Source: Aeromonas media
Lineage (GTDB): Bacteria > Pseudomonadota > Gammaproteobacteria > Enterobacterales > Aeromonadaceae
Assembly (NCBI RefSeq): GCF_000819985.1
Contig: NZ_CDBZ01000077.1
Coordinates: forward strand, 1-41,881
Direction: 5' to 3'
Length of the DNA: 41,881 bases
The notes below the pieces were generated by a model that did not search any database, was not told the origin of the DNA, and saw nothing but the letters and a program-made list of their open reading frames with translations. Every line of letters starts with the position of its first letter. Position 1 is the first letter of the stretch. Made by a program: the position numbers and the translations under genes. This document shows positions 11,767-20,031 of this stretch, piece after piece.

Positions 11767-12201
11767 TCAGGGCACCACCACTCGGGTAAAATCGATGGCG
11801 GGACAGCTTGGCACCAGCCCCCGGGTCAGCGCCAGCGGCTGGACACGGTAGCTGAGCCGGTAGCTGCCCGGCTGCGACAGATCGTAGGCCTGCGACAGAT
11901 CCGCATCGGCATGGCTCTGCTCCCCCGGTCCCAGCAGGAGGAAGTCGCCATCACCGGGCGCGCCACGCTTGGCAAGCGGTCCCCGGTAAGGCAACGGCTT
12001 GCCATCTCGGGTGAGGTCGATGGCATCGGCAAACCACCCCTCGAAGGGGGTGAACCAGGTCAATACCTCGAGTGGCCCCCCCCCCTTGTTGGTCAAGGTC
12101 ATCACCAGGGGCAGTGGCTCGTTCACCCCGCTCTCGGCGCTGACCGACAGTTCGCACTGCAAGGGGGCCAGTGCCAGGGTGGTGAGCAGGAGTGTCATCA
12201 T
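11767..12201 (-). CDS. Secreted stand-alone homologue of the M35 peptidase propeptide
   Basis: A 144-residue protein with a short hydrophobic N-terminus (about residues 1-16) that looks like a minimal signal peptide. From about residue 30 it aligns with the propeptide domain of the adjacent peptidase. Shared features are an LTN-x-G-x-x-P start, a Trp shortly after, R-DG-K/V-x-Y-x-G, K-RGAP/K-RAAP, DF-LL, then LYD/AYDLS and Y-x-RY/SYR near the end. It has no HEXXH or other catalytic motif. GGAGG lies four bases before the first of two adjacent ATGs, the same double-ATG layout as the peptidase. A free propeptide-like protein could act as an inhibitor or folding helper of the peptidase; that is inference and no function is demonstrated. 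Confidence 0.75.
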   Translation of the reverse strand: MMTLLLTTLALAPLQCELSVSAESGVNEPLPLVMTLTNKGGGPLEVLTWFTPFEGWFADAIDLTRDGKPLPYRGPLAKRGAPGDGDFLLLGPGEQSHADADLSQAYDLSQPGSYRLSYRVQPLALTRGLVPSCPAIDFTRVVVP

Positions 12202-12211
12202 GGTGCCTCCG

Positions 12212-12237
12212 TCAAAAAAGGGGCCATCCGGCCCCTT
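12212..12237 (-). terminator. Terminator hairpin between the peptidase and its propeptide-like gene
   Basis: On the minus strand an 8-bp stem (AAGGGGCC with a GGAT loop) runs into six Ts. It begins seven bases after the peptidase stop codon and ends about ten bases before the ATG of the downstream gene, whose ribosome site lies directly after the T run. Expression of the downstream gene from the peptidase promoter would depend on read-through. Confidence 0.75.
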
Positions 12238-12243
12238 CGCAGA

Positions 12244-13284
12244 TTAATTTTCGCTCGGGGTATTCTCGGCGAAGTATTCGTGGTTGTCGGCGTTGTTCAG
12301 CGCCTTGACCGGATCCGTGCTCGCCAGATTGCGGGCATTGGTCTGACCGTATCCCAGATCGTCGGTGCCCGCCACCACGTTGAAGTGGCTCAGCTCGTGG
12401 ACTATGGTGCCTGCGCGGGAATCTGTCCCGGTGATGGGCGCCGTCCAGAAGCTCTTGCACAGGTAGACCTTGTAGGGCTGATCCGGATAGACGTAGGCAA
12501 AGTAGCTCTGCTTGCAGCCGCAGTCGAAGGTGAGCGGCTTGTTGTCGATGGCATCCTTGATCTTGCTGAAGTGGGTCTCGGCCTGGTTCCAGCGAGAGGC
12601 GTCATAGGCGCCAAACCAGCTGCGGTAACGCTGGCCATCGGGCTTGTCCACCGCCAGGTAACTGCTGGAGTTGTTGGTAATGCCGCTGGCGGCATCGAGC
12701 GCGGTGAGGATGTCGCTCTTCTGGGTGTTGCTGCAGCGGCCGCTGAAGCTGACCGAGGCGGTCACCGCCTGGGGCTCGGCCACCGCCGCCTTGGCGAGCA
12801 CCCGATCGTCAGCCACCCCTTCCACCCACAGGGTCACGACATTGGATTCGCTCCCCTGGGCCTGCTTGGCCTTGGCGGCCTTCGCCTCCTGTGGCAGCGT
12901 CGGCAGCCGGTAACGGATGCTGTACTGGCCCTGGGCGCTCATGTCGTAGAGACCGGAAACCTCGGCCTGCAGCGTCAGGCTCTGGCCTGCCTTGAGCAGC
13001 TGGAAGTCCTTGTCGGTTGGCGCCGCCCGCTTGATCAGGGCCCCCTCGTAGCCGACCTTCTCGCCGTCGCGCTCCACCAAAAACAGTGGGGCATCTTCGC
13101 TGCCCGGCAGCTGCCACTTGAGCAAGCGGATGGGCTTGTCACCCGTGTTGGTCAGGGTCAGGTTGACACGCACATCGTCGGTGCTGCCCTCCACCAGAGT
13201 GAGCCTGGCGTCGAGCCCGGCGGCGCAGAGCGGAGAGGCCAGCACGCTGGCCAGCAGCAGGGCAAGGGGGGTTGCTTTCATCAT
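12244..13284 (-). CDS. eprA1: Secreted M35 aspzincin metallopeptidase, EprA1/AsaP1 type
   Basis: Exported zinc endopeptidase of 346 residues, the same organisation as A. hydrophila EprA1 and A. salmonicida AsaP1 (established extracellular toxic peptidases; AsaP1 is a virulence factor of fish disease). A signal peptide covers about residues 1-22, a propeptide about 23-173, and the mature catalytic domain about 174-346. The zinc site is HELSH (296-300, catalytic Glu297) followed by GTDDLGYG (306-313), whose Asp309 is the expected third ligand. Four to six cysteines in the mature part (C184, C255, C257, C276) suit disulfides. GAGG lies four bases before the first of two adjacent ATGs, so the start could be three bases later. 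Confidence 0.93.
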   Translation of the reverse strand: MMKATPLALLLASVLASPLCAAGLDARLTLVEGSTDDVRVNLTLTNTGDKPIRLLKWQLPGSEDAPLFLVERDGEKVGYEGALIKRAAPTDKDFQLLKAGQSLTLQAEVSGLYDMSAQGQYSIRYRLPTLPQEAKAAKAKQAQGSESNVVTLWVEGVADDRVLAKAAVAEPQAVTASVSFSGRCSNTQKSDILTALDAASGITNNSSSYLAVDKPDGQRYRSWFGAYDASRWNQAETHFSKIKDAIDNKPLTFDCGCKQSYFAYVYPDQPYKVYLCKSFWTAPITGTDSRAGTIVHELSHFNVVAGTDDLGYGQTNARNLASTDPVKALNNADNHEYFAENTPSEN

Positions 13285-13605
13285 GTTTCCTCATTCATTG
13301 AGTAGCGCCATCAGGCGGTTTGCTTCCATATGGCCCTCTTTGGGGCCAAACCACCCTAGAGCAGAACGTCTGCGTCACCATCTCACCATATGGGTGACAT
13401 CCCCCATCAGAGGGGGACGGGCGGACAAACCATTCAAATGCGACAAAAATCGCCGACTGCCGCACCAGGGCAGCACTCAGGTACGGGCCCCCTTCCCGTC
13501 GCTCACCCTGCCGTCATGGCCTGCCCCGCTGACGGTCAGCCATAAAAAACCCCGGCACGGGGCCGGGGTGATGAGGCGGGCATGGGCGTCCGCCCGTAAT
13601 AAGGC
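13285..13605. other. Leader/promoter region of the peptidase gene
   Basis: No gene. Several inverted repeats are visible: TCACC/GGTGA at 13383-13397, CCCCC/GGGGG at 13401-13416, and TGGCCC/GGGCCA at about 13330-13347 inside the presumed leader. They could be operators or RNA structures, but no sigma-70 promoter could be fixed. The upstream gene's terminator lies at 13544-13568. Confidence 0.4.
13544..13568 (-). terminator. Rho-independent terminator of the DUF2913-like gene
   Basis: Read on the minus strand, CCCCGGC and GCCGGGG form a 7-bp G+C stem with a 5-base loop, followed by six Ts. It lies about 38 bases after the stop at 13606. Confidence 0.85.
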
Positions 13606-14244
13606 TCAGGCCTCTGCCAGGAGCGCCAGGGCGGGCTGAGCATTGCCCGGCACCAGCCGGTAGGCCTTGTGGTGCTTGACCAGGGTGCTCTTCTTGTCAC
13701 CCTGGCTCAGCAGCAGCCCCAGCTTGAAGACCGCCTCGGCCAGCTGCTTTTCATCCCCGCGCACATAGAGGGTAAGAGGCTTCACCAGCTCTCCCCCCTC
13801 GATATGGCCCAGATACTCGCTGGCGGAGATGACCAGGCTGGACTGGCCCTGGCTCAGCAGCCGCTGCTTGGCGTTCAGCTCGCTGTCGGTAAACACCAGC
13901 CAACCCGCACTCTGCAGCTCGGCGACCAGGGTGGCGAGCCTGGCCCCCAACTGTCCGGGCTCGGCCATGGCCCTGCCGTACTGACAGACGATGCGCGACA
14001 GCAGCCCCTTGAGATCGGCCCCGGCCCCCAGGGTGCGACCCAGTTGCACCCAGGCTTTCAAATCCTCCATCACCAGGCGGGAGAAGCGTTTCTCCTTGAG
14101 GGAGTCCGCCATCCAGGTGCAGAGGAAGTGGCTCTCTTGCGCCGGGGTGCGCTTGCACGCCTTCTGCTCTGCGGTGCGGGCCAGCTCGGCCAGGCTCTGG
14201 GTGGCCATGTCGAGCAGGGCCTCATTGTAGGTGCTAAGGGTCAT
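13606..14244 (-). CDS. DUF2913-like protein of unknown function
   Basis: A 212-residue, predominantly alpha-helical, soluble protein without signal peptide or membrane segment. It resembles the DUF2913 proteins of Vibrio and Aeromonas in length and in its opening (TYNEALLDMATQSL), but the match is from memory and no function is known. The start at 14244 is preferred to an ATG at 14277 because GAGG lies seven bases upstream and the family opening fits. It lies 81 bases downstream of the helicase gene on the same strand, with a strong hairpin between them, so co-transcription is possible but may be attenuated. Confidence 0.7.
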   Translation of the reverse strand: MTLSTYNEALLDMATQSLAELARTAEQKACKRTPAQESHFLCTWMADSLKEKRFSRLVMEDLKAWVQLGRTLGAGADLKGLLSRIVCQYGRAMAEPGQLGARLATLVAELQSAGWLVFTDSELNAKQRLLSQGQSSLVISASEYLGHIEGGELVKPLTLYVRGDEKQLAEAVFKLGLLLSQGDKKSTLVKHHKAYRLVPGNAQPALALLAEA

Positions 14245-14273
14245 GGGCGATCCTCGGGTTGAAAACAGAGATG

Positions 14274-14298
14274 GCAAAGGCGCCCATGGCGCCTTTGC
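14274..14298 (-). repeat. Perfect 11-bp hairpin between rhlE and the DUF2913-like gene
   Basis: GCAAAGGCGCC and its exact complement are separated by a 3-base loop (CAT). Neither strand has a T run after it, so it is not a standard intrinsic terminator. It may stabilise the helicase mRNA 3' end or attenuate read-through. Confidence 0.6.
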
Positions 14299-14325
14299 GG
14301 TTCAATAGAGAGGGTGTCGAAGCCC

Positions 14326-15621
14326 TTACTTGCCCTGACGGGGTTTCTTGGCGGCCGCCAGACGCTTGAGGCGTTGCCCCTGCAGCTTGGCCTCGGCCAT
14401 CACCTGGGCGGCGGCGTTGTCTTCCCGCTGCGGGCGCTTGCCGAAACGGCGGCGCTCCTGCAACTGCTTGATCAGCTCGTCACGGCTGCTCACCTCGTAG
14501 CCCGGCACCATGATGCGGCGGATCTTCTGGCCAATCAGGGCCTCGATCTCCAGCAGGGTGCGCTCCTCTTCGCGGCTGACGAAGGAGACGGCCATGCCGC
14601 TCTTGCCGGCGCGGCCGGTACGGCCGATGCGGTGGACATAATCTTCCGCCAGGAAGGGCAGATCGTAGTTGACCACGTACTGCAGATCCGGGATGTCCAG
14701 ACCACGGGCGGCCACCTCGGTGGCCACCAGCACCCGCACCTTGCCTTCCATGAACTCGCGCAAGGCGCGGCGACGGCTGCCCTGGGCCTTCTCGCCATGA
14801 ACCACGGCGGACTTGATGCCGTCGAGGTTCAGCTCTTCCACCAGCACGTCACAGCTCTCGCGGGTACTGGCGAACACCAGCACCTGTTGCCAGTTCTGCT
14901 TGCCGATGAGCTCGGAGAGCAGCTCGCGCTTGCGCTTTTGCTCCACCGGATAGACGGTGTGGCTGACGGTGTCGGCGGTGGAGTTCTGCTTGTTGACGCT
15001 GATGATCTGCGGTCTGTCCAGCATCAGGTTGGCCAGTTTCTTCACGGCGTCGGAGAAAGTGGCGGAGAACAGCAGGTTCTGACGAGTCTTGCTCACCGCC
15101 TGCAGGATCTGCTGCACATCGGCACTGAAGCCCATGTCGAGGATGCGATCCGCTTCGTCCAGCACCAGGGTCTCGACACCGGAGAGGCTGAGGTTGCAGG
15201 CGGTCAGGTGCTCGAGCAGTCGGCCCGGGGTCGCCACTATGATGTGCGCACCCGCCTTGAGTTTGCGGGCCTGCACATCCTGTTTGCCACCGCCGACCAG
15301 GGTCAGCACGCTGATGTCCAGATACTTGGCGAAGTCGTTGATGTTGCTCGCCACCTGGGCGGCCAGCTCGCGGGTCGGGGTCAGGATCAGCACCCGTGCG
15401 TTGGAAGGCTGGGCCGGGGCCGGGTTATCTACCAGACGTTGCAGTATGGGCAGCGCAAAGGCCGCCGTCTTGCCGGTCCCGGTCTGGGCGCTGGCCAGCA
15501 CGTCGCTGCCACGGCGGATGGTCGGGATCGCCTGCTGCTGCACAGGGGTCATCTCCTGATAACCGCACTCTGAGACGGCACGCAAAATCTCGGGGGCAAA
15601 ATCGAACGATTCAAATCTCAT
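14326..15621 (-). CDS. rhlE: DEAD-box ATP-dependent RNA helicase, RhlE type
   Basis: RNA helicase of 431 residues. The motifs run in order: the Q-motif near residues 20-30, motif I AQTGTGKT at 45-52, PTRELA at about 82-87, TPGR at 131-134, DEAD at 155-158, SAT at 186-188, and the C-terminal ARGLDIP and HRIGRTGR helicase motifs. A basic tail (last 40 or so residues, rich in Lys/Arg) is typical of RhlE for RNA contact. RhlE proteins remodel RNA, including ribosome assembly intermediates. The ribosome site AGGA precedes the ATG at 15621. The leader region to 15888 is noncoding. Confidence 0.9.
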   Translation of the reverse strand: MRFESFDFAPEILRAVSECGYQEMTPVQQQAIPTIRRGSDVLASAQTGTGKTAAFALPILQRLVDNPAPAQPSNARVLILTPTRELAAQVASNINDFAKYLDISVLTLVGGGKQDVQARKLKAGAHIIVATPGRLLEHLTACNLSLSGVETLVLDEADRILDMGFSADVQQILQAVSKTRQNLLFSATFSDAVKKLANLMLDRPQIISVNKQNSTADTVSHTVYPVEQKRKRELLSELIGKQNWQQVLVFASTRESCDVLVEELNLDGIKSAVVHGEKAQGSRRRALREFMEGKVRVLVATEVAARGLDIPDLQYVVNYDLPFLAEDYVHRIGRTGRAGKSGMAVSFVSREEERTLLEIEALIGQKIRRIMVPGYEVSSRDELIKQLQERRRFGKRPQREDNAAAQVMAEAKLQGQRLKRLAAAKKPRQGK

Positions 15622-15853
15622 AATGGGTTCCTGTGTTCCAGCTGAGCTGTAGTTGGCTTAAGTGACCTGGGCCGGCGTGTGGCACGGCCTCGGCGAGGCT
15701 TGGGGCCAAGGACGGCTGGGTCTGACATGACATCAGAAGATGAGCCGGAAAATGGCGGGCGCGAAGTGTAACAGATAGGCATCAGGATTTCCGCCTCAAA
15801 TGGCCTGTATTTTTACGCCACCGGGGCGAGCGCCTGACCAGGGCGGTCGGGGA

Positions 15854-15882
15854 CAAGGGACGAGCGGCAGGCCCGTCCCTTG
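15854..15882 (-). terminator. Hairpin after the dedA-like gene
   Basis: CAAGGGACG and its exact complement form a 9-bp stem with an 11-base loop, seven bases after the DedA stop codon. The T run is poor (TTG then Cs), so it is a weak or Rho-assisted terminator candidate. Confidence 0.35.
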
Positions 15883-15888
15883 AGCAAC

Positions 15889-16539
15889 TCAGCGCGCTCT
15901 CTTGGCCGAGCGCTTGAACAGCCGCATGCCGATGGCGGCCACGGCGATGACGAAGAGAGCGAAGGAGGTCACCAGCAGACACTTGGTCAACAGTTCATGG
16001 TGGTCAGCCAGCAGCGGCGTCGCCATCATGAACTTGCCGACCATGCTGAGGGCCAGGGCCCAGAGGAAGGCGCTGGCAAAGCTGGTCATCGCCACCCGCA
16101 GCAGATTCAGGCGGGAGATCCCCATCAGCATGGGCGTCAGCACCCTGACGAAGGGGATGAAACGGGAGACGAACATGGCCCAGAAGCCATAGCGATCGAG
16201 CAGCCGGGAGGCGCGGGGCAGGCTGCCCTCCGGGATAACCCGCTCCACCTGGCCCATGAAGCGGGTGCCATGAAGTGCATGTCCCTGCCAATACGCCATC
16301 ACGCTGCCGACCCCGGCGGCCAGGGGCAGATAGAGGAACACCACCTCGGGCCCGAGCACTCCCATGCCCACCAGACCACCGGCCAATAGCACCAGGCTGT
16401 CCCCCGGCAGGGGCAGAAACACGAAGCTCGATTCGAGAAAGAGGATCACCACCAGACAGGTGACGAGCAGACCGACTGCCTGCAGTTGTATTAATTGCTC
16501 AAAGTCCTGATGCCATATGGCAAGCAGCATGTCCTGCAT
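15889..16539 (-). CDS. DedA-family inner-membrane protein
   Basis: Integral membrane protein of 216 residues in the DedA/VTT superfamily. Features seen are the re-entrant-loop motif FLESSFVFLPLPGDS near residues 34-48, a second motif (VSRFIPFVR with following Pro and Gly) near residues 123-140, and about four further hydrophobic segments ending in a basic tail. DedA proteins support membrane homeostasis, and some members flip undecaprenyl phosphate or other lipids; the substrate of this one is not shown by the sequence. GGAG lies nine bases before the ATG, so an ATG three codons later is an alternative start. Confidence 0.88.
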   Translation of the reverse strand: MQDMLLAIWHQDFEQLIQLQAVGLLVTCLVVILFLESSFVFLPLPGDSLVLLAGGLVGMGVLGPEVVFLYLPLAAGVGSVMAYWQGHALHGTRFMGQVERVIPEGSLPRASRLLDRYGFWAMFVSRFIPFVRVLTPMLMGISRLNLLRVAMTSFASAFLWALALSMVGKFMMATPLLADHHELLTKCLLVTSFALFVIAVAAIGMRLFKRSAKRAR

Positions 16540-16886
16540 CTGGTATGACTCCCATCAACGTAATGCGCATCCGTCATGACGGCCCGTAGGCCCGGTCTGG
16601 CTACCCCTCCCTGGTACCACCCCCATATGTTCCTGCGGGAGGCCCGTTATACACCCGGGGAACTGAACAATAAATTAATGTCTGCCATTTATGTGGATAC
16701 ACCGTCATCCGGCACCAGCAACCCGGTGCGCTGACGGCAAGGTGCTCTCGCCACAGGCGTCCCGTCCTGCGCCACAAAACGGCAAAGAATATAGTCAGTT
16801 GGCGCCGAGGTGGGCTGCCATGACGATGGAAAAACCGTTACAGTGTAAGGACTCCTCAGTGGACGAGGAGGTACACGGAGCTAGGT
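16540..16886. other. Divergent dedA / outer-membrane protein intergenic region
   Basis: No gene seen. A short inverted repeat CTCCTC/GAGGAG at 16852-16870 lies just upstream of the GGAG ribosome site of the plus-strand gene and might fold in its leader. A TATAGT near 16790 could be a -10 element but has no good -35 partner. Confidence 0.35.
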
Positions 16887-17852
16887 ATGGTGCATCCCCC
16901 CTCTTCTCATTTTCATGCAGGCATACTGCTGCTGGCCGGGCTTTCACTCTGCAACCAGGCCGCTCACGCCAATGATGAGACCCTCATTCAACAGCGGGCC
17001 AACGCGGTGGTCTCGTTGATGAGCTTCACCGTGGTACCGGACATCACCGCCAGCAACCTGGACATCGGCAGCGGCACCAACGAGCAGTCGGCGCTGACCA
17101 TCACCCAGCTCGGTGGCGGCGCCACCATGAGCGAGGGCTTTCCCATCTATCTCGAGGGCACCCTGGGGTACAGCCGCTACGATCCCCAGTTCGTGTTCAC
17201 CGACGGCAACGAGACCCGCACCATCCCCGTCAAGTGGAACAGCCTGAGCGCCACCGGCGGCATAGGGTGGGATTTCAGCCTGCACCGCGACCGCTTTGGC
17301 GGCAACCTGGTGCTGCGCCCCATCGCCAACTTCACCCTGGGAACCGTGGCGAGCGACCTGCGCATCGGCGCCGCCCTGATCGAGAACAGGACGGGCAAGA
17401 ATCTCGACTTCCTCGACGGCGGCACCCTCAACGTCTATGGCCTGGGGGGCTCCCTCATGCTGGACTATGAGCTGTTCTCCAAGTCCCAGGATATCGACGC
17501 CGAGCTGCGCTACTCCTACCAACAGTTGCAAAGCTTCTCCGGCACCGCCGACAGCGTCACCGGCAAGGCCAACGCAGAGAACCTCGGGCTCTACCTGCGT
17601 CGCCGGGCACCTCTCTTCACCTGGACCCTGCTGGATCGCCCGCTGCGCTACGTGCTGGAAGGTGCCAGAACCGAGTACCTGGGAGAGCAAAGAGGCCTGA
17701 TCGGCTTCAACAGCCTCAACTCCCTCGGCCTCGGGATCGAGCTCGACAGCAGCAAATACAAGGTCTTCGTCACCCGTACCCGGCTGGTGGCCCGCTATAT
17801 GTTCAGCCACAACACCAGCGGCTACTCCCTTGGGTTGGCGATGAGTTTCTAG
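16887..17852 (+). CDS. Predicted outer-membrane beta-barrel protein, function unknown
   Basis: A 321-residue exported protein. A signal peptide covers about residues 1-28 (hydrophobic stretch ending QAAHA). The rest alternates polar and hydrophobic residues in strand-like blocks with Gly and aromatic residues, and ends in a C-terminal Phe (LGLAMSF), the signature recognised by the BAM assembly machinery. This suits an outer-membrane barrel of roughly 10-14 strands. No named family was recognised. GGAG lies six bases before the ATG. The next gene follows after 41 bases, so the two are probably co-transcribed. Confidence 0.7.
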   Translation: MVHPPSSHFHAGILLLAGLSLCNQAAHANDETLIQQRANAVVSLMSFTVVPDITASNLDIGSGTNEQSALTITQLGGGATMSEGFPIYLEGTLGYSRYDPQFVFTDGNETRTIPVKWNSLSATGGIGWDFSLHRDRFGGNLVLRPIANFTLGTVASDLRIGAALIENRTGKNLDFLDGGTLNVYGLGGSLMLDYELFSKSQDIDAELRYSYQQLQSFSGTADSVTGKANAENLGLYLRRRAPLFTWTLLDRPLRYVLEGARTEYLGEQRGLIGFNSLNSLGLGIELDSSKYKVFVTRTRLVARYMFSHNTSGYSLGLAMSF

Positions 17853-17893
17853 CGATACCGTCACTTGAACAGTTGGCATCATGGAGGCATGAG

Positions 17894-18787
17894 ATGGACT
17901 TGACCCCCGTCATTGCGCTGTTGCTCGGCCAGCTCTGGTATCTGCTGCCACTGCTGTTGATCGCGACGCTCGTCAAAAGCCCCTGGTTCAAGGGCATGAT
18001 CGGGGAGTGGTTTATCAACGTCAGCATCCGGCTCTTTCTCGACCAGCGGGAATATCACCTGCTCAAAGATGTGACCCTGCCCATCCCCCAGGGCAGCACC
18101 CAGATCGACCATGTGCTCGTCTCCCGCTTCGGGATATTCGTGATTGAGACCAAGAACATGAAGGGCTGGATATTCGGCAATCCGGCCCAAAAGAACTGGA
18201 CCCAGCAGATCTATCGCCGCAAGCACAGCTTCCAGAATCCCCTGCACCAGAACCATCTGCACATGATGACCCTCAAATCCCTGCTGGGGGTGGCGGATCA
18301 TCAGCTCCACTCCGTCATCTACTTCATTGGCGACTGCACCTTCAAGACCCCCATGCCGGACAACGTGATGAACCGCGGGCTGATCCGCCATATCAAAGGA
18401 AAAACCACCCAGGTATTGGCCCCTGCCGAGGTCACGCAAGTGGTCGAGACCATCCAGCAAGGGCGGCTGGTGGCAAACTGGCAGACCCGCAGGCAGCATG
18501 TGGCCCAGCTGAAGGCGCGTCATGGCGAATCATCACGCAAGCCGTTTTCCACCAAGGCAGTGCCTGACGAAAAGGGCGCGGCGCTCTCCCCTGTCACCAT
18601 CCAACAGCTCGGTGATCCGAGTCCGCCTTGCCCCAGATGTGGCAATGCCATGGTCTTGCGTACCGCCAGCCGGGGAGAAAACAGAGGCAACTCGTTTTGG
18701 GGATGTAGCGGATATCCAACATGCAAGGGAATAGTACCCCTTGCGAAGACTCGCCATGGTGCTGCGACACGGGACATCAGAGCCTGA
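17894..18787 (+). CDS. NERD nuclease-related domain protein with C-terminal zinc finger
   Basis: A 297-residue protein. One membrane-spanning segment lies at about residues 10-27. The NERD domain follows at about 40-160, with the restriction-endonuclease-like residues D72 (IDHVLV) and E85-x-K87 (IETKN). A C-terminal topoisomerase-type zinc ribbon has C246, C249, C271 and C277. NERD proteins are presumed nucleases or nucleic-acid-binding proteins; none of that is proven for this gene. GGAGG lies six bases before the ATG at 17894, which is preferred to an upstream in-frame ATG at 17873. It follows the barrel protein by 41 bases. Confidence 0.85.
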   Translation: MDLTPVIALLLGQLWYLLPLLLIATLVKSPWFKGMIGEWFINVSIRLFLDQREYHLLKDVTLPIPQGSTQIDHVLVSRFGIFVIETKNMKGWIFGNPAQKNWTQQIYRRKHSFQNPLHQNHLHMMTLKSLLGVADHQLHSVIYFIGDCTFKTPMPDNVMNRGLIRHIKGKTTQVLAPAEVTQVVETIQQGRLVANWQTRRQHVAQLKARHGESSRKPFSTKAVPDEKGAALSPVTIQQLGDPSPPCPRCGNAMVLRTASRGENRGNSFWGCSGYPTCKGIVPLAKTRHGAATRDIRA

Positions 18788-18806
18788 CCCCTCAGCAGGA
18801 ACTGAA

Positions 18807-18834
18807 ACAAGGGCGGCCACTTGGCCGCCCTTGT
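18807..18834. terminator. Hairpin between converging NERD and yaiW-like genes
   Basis: A perfect 12-bp stem (ACAAGGGCGGCC and its complement) with an ACTT loop, located 20 bases after the NERD stop and 13 bases after the yaiW-like stop. Short T-rich stretches follow on both strands, so it probably ends both transcripts. Confidence 0.6.
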
Positions 18835-18846
18835 TGTCTCTGACTG

Positions 18847-20031
18847 TCAGCGAATGGTCGCCATTTTCCTGACGCAGGCCTGCTCCCTGTCATCCACCCG
18901 CTTGGCAAACCAGGCGGTGGTGAGGTTGCGGGTGATCTTGGGGCTTTTCAGCTGGATGCCGGGCAGCACGGCGCGGGGTTGCCGCTTGCCCGCCTGCTTG
19001 TCGGCCAGGGTGAAGACCCGATGATAGAGGTCGGTCTTGGCAAAATCGGCACTGTCCCCCTTGAGCAGGCTCTGGTGGATGGCCTGCTTGCTCATGTTGA
19101 CGCGGCTGGCGATGCTGTGCACCGCGAGCTCGGTCTTGCCGGGCAGATCTGAGTCGTAGCGGACCAGATCCCCGTCCAGGGCCAGAGGCTTGCCGCTGAC
19201 CCGGCTCACCGCGGCCTGGAAGGCGGCGTTGCGGCTCGCATACCAGCCCGCATTGAAGTCGGCGAAACGGTAGAGGGTGTCCGGGTAGTCGGCGGGATAA
19301 CCGAAGATATGTTTGGTGCCAAACCAGATGCCGCCCCGGCGGGTGAACACCTCGTGGCGGATGGACTCCTTGACCGGATAAGGATAACCGCGGGCGTTGG
19401 CCTCGGCGAAGGCGATGCTGACCTGCATGGGGCCGCCGGTGCGCACCGGATTGAGGTTGCCAAACAGCTGCTTGCCCATGGGCACGGCCCCTATCATATC
19501 CTCGAAGATCTCGCTCATCTCCCGCTCGGTGCGAAGGGCATCGATGCGCGCGGCATAGCTCTTGCCAGTGGGAGACTTGATGGAGAGCGCCGTGCGCACC
19601 ACGAATTCGGGGATCAGCAGCTTGGCGGCCCGGGCGTTGATCTCCTTCCAGGCTATCTTGCCAAGACCGGGCACCACGGGATCCGCCTGATAGGTGGCCT
19701 CCTGCTCCGCCACCGCCAGCACTGAGCAGACATTGTGATCGCTCACCGTCAGCCCCTGGGTGCTGAGCGCCGTCACCACATCGTTGGCCCAACCCGGCTT
19801 GTCCTGCACCTGGCGCGGCAGGAAGCGCACGATGCGGCTCTTCATGTCCGCGGGCTTGCGCGGCTGCATGGCTTTGGGCTGGTTGGCGATGACGGCCGCC
19901 TCCTCGACAGGAGCGGTCGGTTCACTGGCACAACCCGCCAGCAACACGGCCATCAGCAGCGGCAGGGGGATCAGGGCGCGCGCAGAAGAGACAACACGAG
20001 AAGGAGAGGCAAAACAGGGAGAGAATGTCAT
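18847..20031 (-). CDS. yaiW: YaiW-like outer-membrane lipoprotein (DUF1615)
   Basis: A 394-residue lipoprotein. A lipobox LLAGC places the lipidated cysteine at Cys34. The rest closely follows E. coli YaiW, with long shared stretches such as NPVRTGGPMQVSIAFAE, FADFNAGWYASRNAAFQ and SPKITRNLTTAWFAKRVD. YaiW is a surface-exposed outer-membrane lipoprotein linked to uptake of proline-rich antimicrobial peptides; its native role is unclear. GGAAG precedes the ATG. The N-terminus before the hydrophobic core is longer than in E. coli, so a later start cannot be excluded. Confidence 0.88.
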   Translation of the reverse strand: MTFSPCFASPSRVVSSARALIPLPLLMAVLLAGCASEPTAPVEEAAVIANQPKAMQPRKPADMKSRIVRFLPRQVQDKPGWANDVVTALSTQGLTVSDHNVCSVLAVAEQEATYQADPVVPGLGKIAWKEINARAAKLLIPEFVVRTALSIKSPTGKSYAARIDALRTEREMSEIFEDMIGAVPMGKQLFGNLNPVRTGGPMQVSIAFAEANARGYPYPVKESIRHEVFTRRGGIWFGTKHIFGYPADYPDTLYRFADFNAGWYASRNAAFQAAVSRVSGKPLALDGDLVRYDSDLPGKTELAVHSIASRVNMSKQAIHQSLLKGDSADFAKTDLYHRVFTLADKQAGKRQPRAVLPGIQLKSPKITRNLTTAWFAKRVDDREQACVRKMATIR

